Positions 32,799-39,128 of a stretch of 39,128 bases of DNA are shown here, in pieces; within the stretch, counting starts at the first letter, position 1, and each line of letters begins with the position of its first letter. Location of the stretch: contig JAADHV010000102.1 in the NCBI GenBank assembly GCA_013151635.1, positions 1 through 39,128 of the forward strand, written 5' to 3'. Under the pieces are notes generated by a model, which did not search any database, was not told the origin of the DNA, and saw only the letters and a program-made list of their open reading frames with translations. The translations under genes were made by a program, and so were the position numbers. The DNA is from Deltaproteobacteria bacterium (GTDB lineage Bacteria; Desulfobacterota; Desulfobacteria; Desulfobacterales; Desulfobacteraceae).

Positions 32799-35741
32799 AT
32801 GGGAAACGGCAGTTCAACGGGCTTGTCAACAGTTTTGAAAGAAAGCGTAACCAATAAAACTCCAGGGTCAAGTTCCAAAGAGCTTGACAGGATCATTGTC
32901 AAGGGTGCCAAAGAGCACAATCTCAAAAATATTGATATAGACATTCCCAAAAAAAAGATGGTTGTTTTTACAGGGGTGTCAGGGTCTGGAAAGTCAAGCC
33001 TTGCCTTTGATACGATTTTTGCAGAAGGCCAGCGCAGGTATGTTGAATCCCTCTCTTCCTATGCAAGGCAGTTTATCGGCCAGATGGAAAAGCCCAAATA
33101 TGATACGATAAGAGGACTTTCCCCCACTATTGCCATTGAACAGAAAGCTGCAAGCAAGAACCCGAGATCCACTGTGGGAACCATTACGGAAATTTATGAT
33201 TATTTAAGGGTGCTGTTTGCCAGGGTTGGAACCCAGTATTGCTATAAATGCGGGGAAAAAGTGGGCCGGGGGCATGCACAGAGCATGGTGTCCCAGATCC
33301 TGTCCCTGCCTTTGAATTCAAAAATCCTGATTCTTTCCCCGATTGTTGAGAATAGGAAAGGGGAGCATAAAGAAAGGCTTTTTGAGCTGAAAAAGGAAGG
33401 GTATGCAAGGGTCAGGGTGGATGGTGTGGTCCAGGAACTTGATAATGTCCAGTCCCTTGCTAAAAACAAGAAGCACCATATTGAAGTTGTGGTGGACCGC
33501 CTGCACCTTAAAAACAGCAGTAAGTTTGAAGAGCGTCTGACCGACTCTGTGGAAACTGCTTTGAAACTTGGAAACGGACAGATTATTGTCCATATGATTG
33601 GCCGTGAAGACCTGAAAATGAGTGAGGCAAGATCCTGCTGCAAGATTGCGTACCCGGAACTTACACCCCAGATTTTTTCTTTTAATTCACCTTTGGGCAT
33701 GTGCCCGGACTGCAATGGTATTGGAACCCTTTTGTCCATGGATGCTGATAAGATTGTGCCGGACAGGAACCTGAGTATAAGACAGGGTGCTGTTGTCCCG
33801 TGGAAGAATTATTTTATCAAGAAACCAAGGTATCAAAATGATAATTCATGGGGAATGAGCCAGCTTAAGGCCATGGAACAGCAATGGGGCATCAATTTTG
33901 ATACTCCGTGGAAAAAATTATCCAAAAAAGATAAAGACCTTCTCCTTTACGGCTCTAAAGATAAAGAAATGATAGTAAACTGGAATTCAGCCAAAATCCA
34001 GGGAGAATTTACAAGGACCCATGAAGGGCTTATCCACACCCTTATGCGGCGTTACAAAGCAACCAAGTCCGAGGGGCAGAAAAAATATTATTCCGCGTTT
34101 ATGACCGCCAGCACCTGCCCTGCATGCCGGGGCAGGCGGCTGAAAAAAGAGATACTTCATGTCCACATCAATAAAAAGTCTATTATTGATGTGACAGCCA
34201 TGACTGTGAAAGAAGCCTTTGAATTTGTCAACGGCCTGAGCCTGGGCGGAAATAAAAAATTGATAGCCGAAGAATTGTTAAAGGAGATATCAGACCGGCT
34301 CGGGTTCCTTGTAAATGTAGGACTTGATTACCTGTCCCTTGACAGGAGCGGGCCAACCCTTTCAGGCGGTGAGTCCCAGAGGATCAGGCTTGCCTCCCAG
34401 GTGGGGTCTGAGCTTACAGGGGTTCTTTATATCCTGGATGAGCCTTCCATCGGCCTGCACCAGAGGGATAACATTAAATTACTGCACACCCTTCATCATC
34501 TAAGGGACATCGGCAACACCCTTATCATTGTTGAACATGACCGGGAAACAATGGAAAAATCAGACTGGATCGTGGATATAGGCCCTGGTGCAGGACACCT
34601 TGGCGGTCAGATCGTGGCCCAGGGCACACCAAGTCAGATCAGGCGGAACAAGGCATCCATCACGGGTAAATTTTTAACAGGCAAAGAGCTGATAGAAATC
34701 CCGGAAAAAAGGAAAACCCATAAAACCCGGGAAAACAAATGGATCTCCATTGTCAAAGCATCAGAAAATAACTTAAAAAATATTACGGTAAAAATACCAT
34801 TAGGACTGCTTGTGGCGGTTACGGGCGTATCAGGGGCGGGAAAATCAACCCTGGTTAACCAGATTCTCTTTCCTGCTCTTGCAGCAAAACTTCATGGCTC
34901 CCGAATGAATGTGGGCAGGCATGATAAAATCAGGGGCCTTTCTTATCTGGACAAAATTATAAACATTGACCAGAAGCCCATAGGCCGGACTCCCCGCAGC
35001 AACCCTGCCACTTACACAAAGGTGTTTGACCATATCCGGGATTTTTTTGCCATGCTGCCGGAATCAAAGGCACGGGGATATAAAAAGGGAAGGTACTCCT
35101 TTAATGTAAAAGGAGGCCGGTGTGAGGCCTGCCATGGTGACGGGTATATTAAAGTGGAAATGCATTTTTTAGCCGATGTATTTGTCCCCTGTGAAGTCTG
35201 CCATGGAAAAAGGTTTAACAAGGCAACCCTTGAAATCACGTATAAGGACCATTCTATTTCAGATATACTGGATCTGTCCATCATGCAGGCAAGAGAACTT
35301 TTTTCAAGCCATCCTAAAATCACCCATATACTGGATACCCTGATGGATGTGGGACTTTCCTATATCAAGCTTGGACAGGCAGCAACCACGCTTTCAGGGG
35401 GAGAAGCCCAGAGGATCAAGCTTGCCCGTGAGCTTGCCAAGAGGGACACGGGAGAAACCCTTTATATACTTGACGAGCCCACCACAGGCCTCCATTTCCA
35501 GGACGTCAGGCTTTTGCTCAAAGTCCTTTCCCGCCTGACAAAGGCCGGTAACACTGTTATAATTATCGAGCATAACATGGATGTCATTAAAACAGCAGAC
35601 TGGGTTATTGATCTAGGGCCTGAGGGGGGCAACAGCGGGGGTGAAATTATTGCCCAGGGGCCTCCTGAAAAAATTGCAGAGTCGTCTAAAAGCTATACAG
35701 GCCACTTTTTAAAGGAAATTTTAGGCTGTAAAGGACAATAA
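32799..35741 (+). CDS. uvrA: Excinuclease ABC subunit UvrA
   Basis: 980 residues. It is the damage-recognising ATPase of nucleotide excision repair, working with UvrB and UvrC. Two ABC modules are visible: Walker A GVSGSGKSS (Lys65) and GVSGAGKST (Lys682), with signatures LSGGESQRIRLA and LSGGEAQRIKLA. Zinc knuckles appear as CYKCG, CPDCNG, CPACRG, and CEACHG with CEVCHG. It is about 40 residues longer than E. coli UvrA, mainly from a Ser/Thr/Lys-rich N-terminal extension of about 30 residues before IIVKGAKEHNLKNIDI; no internal start would remove it. The next gene begins nine bases downstream. Confidence 0.97.
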   Translation: MGNGSSTGLSTVLKESVTNKTPGSSSKELDRIIVKGAKEHNLKNIDIDIPKKKMVVFTGVSGSGKSSLAFDTIFAEGQRRYVESLSSYARQFIGQMEKPKYDTIRGLSPTIAIEQKAASKNPRSTVGTITEIYDYLRVLFARVGTQYCYKCGEKVGRGHAQSMVSQILSLPLNSKILILSPIVENRKGEHKERLFELKKEGYARVRVDGVVQELDNVQSLAKNKKHHIEVVVDRLHLKNSSKFEERLTDSVETALKLGNGQIIVHMIGREDLKMSEARSCCKIAYPELTPQIFSFNSPLGMCPDCNGIGTLLSMDADKIVPDRNLSIRQGAVVPWKNYFIKKPRYQNDNSWGMSQLKAMEQQWGINFDTPWKKLSKKDKDLLLYGSKDKEMIVNWNSAKIQGEFTRTHEGLIHTLMRRYKATKSEGQKKYYSAFMTASTCPACRGRRLKKEILHVHINKKSIIDVTAMTVKEAFEFVNGLSLGGNKKLIAEELLKEISDRLGFLVNVGLDYLSLDRSGPTLSGGESQRIRLASQVGSELTGVLYILDEPSIGLHQRDNIKLLHTLHHLRDIGNTLIIVEHDRETMEKSDWIVDIGPGAGHLGGQIVAQGTPSQIRRNKASITGKFLTGKELIEIPEKRKTHKTRENKWISIVKASENNLKNITVKIPLGLLVAVTGVSGAGKSTLVNQILFPALAAKLHGSRMNVGRHDKIRGLSYLDKIINIDQKPIGRTPRSNPATYTKVFDHIRDFFAMLPESKARGYKKGRYSFNVKGGRCEACHGDGYIKVEMHFLADVFVPCEVCHGKRFNKATLEITYKDHSISDILDLSIMQARELFSSHPKITHILDTLMDVGLSYIKLGQAATTLSGGEAQRIKLARELAKRDTGETLYILDEPTTGLHFQDVRLLLKVLSRLTKAGNTVIIIEHNMDVIKTADWVIDLGPEGGNSGGEIIAQGPPEKIAESSKSYTGHFLKEILGCKGQ

Positions 35742-35750
35742 GGCTGTTCC

Positions 35751-36518
35751 ATGGTTTTTTTAAAATGGGTAATCCGTCCGTATCTTTATATTCAGTATTT
35801 TTTCCAGAAATTCACGAAGCAGGGGGCTTTTGGGGCAGATCAGGCTGTTTATATTAAAAAGCCCTGTAAAAATACCGGTAATTTTTTAAAGGACGGGTTG
35901 TTTAAATACCATGTTAAACAATTTCATGAATCCTCATGTTCGGTTGCATCCATTGTGTCTGTCGTCAACACCCTCCTTGAAAGGCAAGGCTCTTTGAACG
36001 GGACTTGTGTTACACAGCAGGACCTGCTTGAAAAGGTGAAAACAGCACACTGGAAGGAGAGGATGAGCGACAACGGCTATAAAGGGCGAAGGGGGCTTCC
36101 CCTCCATACCCTTGGCAAGGTTTTAAAAGCCAGCCTCAAGGCTTATGATATCCCATATCAATCTGTTGAAATCGTCCAGACAACAGGTGATCCTGCAAAA
36201 TTGAAAAATACAAGGAAGCTGCTGCGTGACAGGCTTGAGCAGTTTGAAAAAAAGAGCAACTGCCTTATCATTTCGCATTTTGACCAGGGAAGTTTTATCA
36301 AGGACCTGCACATCCCTCATATTTCCCCTGTGGGCGGGTTTGACCCTGTATCAGGAAGGGTGACCCTTCTTGATGTTGACTCAACCCAGGCCTGGCCCTA
36401 TCAAGTATCCTTTGACACTTTCTACAAAGGGTTATCATATAATTACAATTTTATATTCCGTAAGTTCGGGTATGCTGAAGGCGGGTATGTTTGTTTGACA
36501 TTATATGCTAAGTTATAG
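35751..36518 (+). CDS. Phytochelatin-synthase-like cysteine peptidase
   Basis: 255 residues. The triad of the phytochelatin synthase family (papain-like clan) is visible: Cys63 in HESSCSVASIVSVVNTLL, His190 in HISPVGGF and Asp208 in LLDVDSTQAWPYQV. The His-to-Asp distance is 18, the same as in the plant enzyme, and HISPVGGF followed by LLDV parallels its HFSPIGGY and LILDV. Plant enzymes join gamma-glutamylcysteine units for metal chelation; short bacterial members mostly cleave glutathione or similar peptides. The N-terminus has a hydrophobic aromatic stretch but no clean signal peptide. It starts nine bases after uvrA, so cotranscription is likely. The substrate here is open. Confidence 0.75.
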   Translation: MVFLKWVIRPYLYIQYFFQKFTKQGAFGADQAVYIKKPCKNTGNFLKDGLFKYHVKQFHESSCSVASIVSVVNTLLERQGSLNGTCVTQQDLLEKVKTAHWKERMSDNGYKGRRGLPLHTLGKVLKASLKAYDIPYQSVEIVQTTGDPAKLKNTRKLLRDRLEQFEKKSNCLIISHFDQGSFIKDLHIPHISPVGGFDPVSGRVTLLDVDSTQAWPYQVSFDTFYKGLSYNYNFIFRKFGYAEGGYVCLTLYAKL

Positions 36519-36525
36519 CATATAA
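36501..36525 (+). repeat. Perfect 10-base-pair hairpin at the stop codon of the phytochelatin-synthase-like gene
   Basis: TTATATGCTA (36501-36510), loop AGTTA, then TAGCATATAA (36516-36525). The right arm opens with the TAG stop. No U-run follows, so it is not a classical terminator; it could protect the 3' end, mark processing, or bind a protein before sbcD. Confidence 0.55.
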
Positions 36526-36591
36526 ATGGATCTGCCCTGACAACATGGAACGAATTGAGAATTTTAAAAAAAATTAAGAGGTTACGGGTTT

Positions 36592-37824
36592 ATGAAAATA
36601 ATTCATACCTCGGACTGGCATATCGGCCGGTCCCTCTATGGCAGGAAAAGATATGATGAATTTGCAGCATTTCTCGACTGGCTGTTGGAGCTTATCAAAA
36701 ATGAGAGTATTGACGCCCTCCTGGTTGCAGGTGATATTTTTGATACCACCACGCCGGGTAACCGGGCCCAGGAGCTTTATTACAGGTTTCTCGGCAATGC
36801 TTCCGCATCGGGTTGCCATCAGGTTGTGATCATCGGGGGCAATCATGATTCTCCTTCTTTCCTGAATGCGCCAAAAGAACTTCTTAAAGCTTTGAACGTC
36901 AATGTTATAGGTTCTGCTGCGGAAAATCCTGAGGATGAGATTATACTTCTTAAAGACCATTCAGGTGTTCCAAAGGCTATAGTGTGCGCTGTTCCTTATT
37001 TGCGGGACCGGGATATCAGGGCCGCAAAGGCCGGGGAAAGCCTGGAAGACAAGAATCAAAATCTTGTTGACGGCGTACGGGGGCATTATGCTGAAGTATG
37101 TGCGCTTGCCGGAGAGAAACAGAAAAAATATGATAATATCCCGATAATTGGAATGGGGCATCTTTTTACGGCCGGGGGCAAAATAGTCGAAGGGGATGGA
37201 GTAAGAGAACTTTACGTGGGCTCGCTTGCCCATGTTGGAAAAGATATTTTCCCAGTGTGCATGGAGTATCTTGCATTGGGGCACCTGCACGTTCCCCAGG
37301 AGGTTGGAAAGTCAGGGCATATAAGGTATGCTGGCTCACCTGTACCCATGGGGTTTGGAGAAGCAAAACAAAAAAAAAGTGTTGTAGAGATTTTGCTTGC
37401 AGACACTGGCAACCCGCTTGAAATAAAATTACATACTATTCCGTGCCTTCAGGCCCTGGAAAGAATATCCGGCGGGGTGGATGAGATTATAAGCAAGATA
37501 GTTGATCTTAAGTCCAAAGGCAGCCACGCATGGCTGGAGATTGAATATACAGGGGATAAAATTGCCGCAAATTTAAGATGGCTGATTGATGAGGCAGTTG
37601 CCGGCAGCGGTATGGAAGTTCTTAGAATAAAAAACAAACGTGTTATTGAACGGGTAACCAAGTGGATTTGTGAAAACGATACCCTGGATGACCTTGATGA
37701 AACCGATGTTTTTAACCGTCTGCTTGACACATATGAGGTGGCAGCGGACGAGAGACCGTCTCTTAAACAGGCCTACCAGGAGATCATCACTCTTCTCCAC
37801 GAGGAAGATATAAATGCGGAATAA
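36592..37824 (+). CDS. sbcD: Nuclease SbcCD subunit D
   Basis: 410 residues, the usual size. It is the Mre11-type nuclease subunit that, with SbcC, cuts DNA hairpins and protein-blocked ends. The phosphoesterase motifs are complete: HTSDWHIGRSLYG, AGDIFDTTTP, GGNHDSP, GMGHLF and LALGHLHVPQ, and then the YAGSPVPMGFGE block. ATG after AAGAGG. sbcC follows after 11 bases, the conserved pairing. Confidence 0.96.
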   Translation: MKIIHTSDWHIGRSLYGRKRYDEFAAFLDWLLELIKNESIDALLVAGDIFDTTTPGNRAQELYYRFLGNASASGCHQVVIIGGNHDSPSFLNAPKELLKALNVNVIGSAAENPEDEIILLKDHSGVPKAIVCAVPYLRDRDIRAAKAGESLEDKNQNLVDGVRGHYAEVCALAGEKQKKYDNIPIIGMGHLFTAGGKIVEGDGVRELYVGSLAHVGKDIFPVCMEYLALGHLHVPQEVGKSGHIRYAGSPVPMGFGEAKQKKSVVEILLADTGNPLEIKLHTIPCLQALERISGGVDEIISKIVDLKSKGSHAWLEIEYTGDKIAANLRWLIDEAVAGSGMEVLRIKNKRVIERVTKWICENDTLDDLDETDVFNRLLDTYEVAADERPSLKQAYQEIITLLHEEDINAE

Positions 37825-37835
37825 AGGGACGAGTC

Positions 37836-39128
37836 ATGAGGATTCTTGAGCTGAGATTTAAAAATCTTAATTCACTTTACGGTGAGTGGAGTATTGATTT
37901 TACAACACCGGGATATGTTTTTGACGGGATATTTGCCATTACAGGCCCGACCGGGGCCGGCAAGTCAACTATTCTGGATGCTGTCTGCCTTGCTCTTTAC
38001 GGAAGAACTCCGCGCTTGAAATCCATTACCAAAACCAGCAATGAGATCATGTCCAGGCAGACCGGGGAGTGCTTTGCAGAAGTAACCTTTGAAACCATGG
38101 ATAAAAAACTGCGGTCCCACTGGAGCCAGCAAAAGGCCTGGAAAAAGGCTGATGGTAAGCTTGGTGATTCAAGGCATGAGATATCAGATGCTGTCACCGG
38201 GCGGATTATAGAGTCGAAAAAACGGGATGTTGCACTCAGGGTTGAAAAGGAAACAGGAATGGATTTTGACAGGTTTACCCGTTCAATGCTGCTTGCTCAA
38301 GGGGGCTTTGCTGCGTTTCTTGCGGCCGTACCGGACAAAAGAGCACCCATACTTGAACAGATTACAGGCACTGGAATTTACAGCGAAATTTCAAAACAGG
38401 TCCATGAGCGCTTCCGGGACGAATCAGAAAAACTTGAATTGCTCAGGGCAGAAACTTTTGGGATAATATTTTTAAGCGATGAAGACGAAGATGCATTGAT
38501 AAAGGAGATAAGCACGAAACAAAAGCTTGAAAAGGAACTTAATCAAAAAAATGAAGCTTTGGGAAAGTCCATTCTCCGGCTTGAAAAAATCAATACTCTT
38601 AAAGCAGAGCTTTCTCAAATCGATAAGGAATCTAAAGTCCTGTCAGGGCGGGTAAAGGCGTTTGAACCTGATAAAATAAAATTGGAAAATGCTTTAAAAG
38701 CAGCAGAACTGGAGGGCGAATATGCAGGTTTGCAATCCACAAGGCAGCAGCAGAAGTTTGATCTTGGAGCCCTGGCAAAAGCTCAAAACCTGGTGCCGGA
38801 CCAGGAAAAATTATCAGGATTAAAAGAAATTAATTTAAAAAAAGCAAAAAAGGCCACGGCAAAAGTAAAAGAAGAACAAAGAAACGAAATCTTAAAGATC
38901 CGGGAGGTAAGAGCGCTTGATTTTCAAATTGCACAGCAAAAGTCTGCTTTGGAAACTTCAAAATCGGAATGCGGAAAGATTGAAAACAGGATTTTAGAAG
39001 AAAAAGAACAGGAAAAAAAAGCAAAGTCAGCCCTTAAGCTGACAGGGAAAAAGCTTTTTAAGGCTGAAGCCTATTTGTCTGCAAATGCCTTTGATTCCGC
39101 ACTTGTTACGGAAATGACCGGGATAAAA
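37836..39128 (+). CDS. sbcC: Nuclease SbcCD subunit C (N-terminal 431 residues, cut by window end)
   Basis: Open from the ATG at 37836 to the last base with no stop. It is a Rad50-type SMC ATPase. The N-terminal lobe has the start MRILELRFKNLNSLYGEWSI, Walker A GPTGAGKST (Lys43), AVCLALYGRTPR and a Q-loop region RSMLLAQGGFAAFLAA. After about residue 190 it becomes Lys/Glu-rich coiled coil. The zinc hook, second coil and C-terminal ATPase lobe lie outside the window. It should form a complex with the adjacent SbcD. Confidence 0.94.
   Translation, partial: MRILELRFKNLNSLYGEWSIDFTTPGYVFDGIFAITGPTGAGKSTILDAVCLALYGRTPRLKSITKTSNEIMSRQTGECFAEVTFETMDKKLRSHWSQQKAWKKADGKLGDSRHEISDAVTGRIIESKKRDVALRVEKETGMDFDRFTRSMLLAQGGFAAFLAAVPDKRAPILEQITGTGIYSEISKQVHERFRDESEKLELLRAETFGIIFLSDEDEDALIKEISTKQKLEKELNQKNEALGKSILRLEKINTLKAELSQIDKESKVLSGRVKAFEPDKIKLENALKAAELEGEYAGLQSTRQQQKFDLGALAKAQNLVPDQEKLSGLKEINLKKAKKATAKVKEEQRNEILKIREVRALDFQIAQQKSALETSKSECGKIENRILEEKEQEKKAKSALKLTGKKLFKAEAYLSANAFDSALVTEMTGIK

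Noticed and set aside
1-39128. Mobile element, prophage, CRISPR array, tRNA or rRNA
   Set aside because: No transposase, integrase, spaced repeat array, tRNA-like fold or rRNA segment was seen in any intergenic region.

Overview
The window looks like an ordinary chromosomal segment from an anaerobic Gram-negative bacterium, most likely a sulfate-reducing member of the Desulfobacterota close to Desulfobacteraceae. That placement is an inference. It rests on the oxygen-sensitive ThiH route to thiazole, a short anaerobe-type ThiF, an FmdE-family protein, MqnD of the futalosine menaquinone pathway, the ftsH-folP-ybbR gene order, and many HDOD and PAS signalling proteins. I see no phage, transposon, integrase, CRISPR array, tRNA or rRNA. 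Genes are tightly packed, and no gene-free stretch exceeds about 210 bases.

Layout. 1-4921: thiamine operon on + (end of thiS, then thiG, thiH, thiF, a ThiD2-ThiE fusion and thiC), closed by a strong intrinsic terminator. 4950-5921: an FmdE-like protein and a 60-residue cysteine-rich protein on -, behind a promoter with a 17-base palindrome at its predicted start site. 5941-7984 (-): a YhdH-type oxidoreductase and a GalT-like nucleotidyltransferase. 8168-12596 (+): an MFS exporter, a DUF4438 protein, an uncharacterised membrane protein and a THUMP RNA methyltransferase. 12603-13565 (-): a CtlX-like amidinohydrolase.

13680-22674 is a signalling region. It holds a 1008-residue receiver plus PEP/pyruvate-binding protein, a REC-HDOD response regulator, a MATE transporter on the opposite strand, and a second HDOD protein overlapping a GAF-PAS histidine kinase. 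The kinase has no receiver of its own, so the receiver proteins next door are natural candidate partners.

22691-25872 (-) is a two-gene operon: a secreted TIGR03790 protein and a cyclic-nucleotide-gated patatin phospholipase. 25996-32657 (-) is a housekeeping block read as mqnD, tilS, ftsH, folP, ybbR, coaX; the diadenylate cyclase gene often found beside ybbR is absent. 32799-39128 (+) holds uvrA, a phytochelatin-synthase-like cysteine peptidase, sbcD and the first 431 codons of sbcC, which runs off the window.

The least-understood parts, and the best places to look for new biology, are the receiver/PEP-binding signalling cluster, the TIGR03790-patatin operon, the FmdE/small zinc-protein unit, and the phytochelatin-synthase-like gene between the DNA-repair genes.
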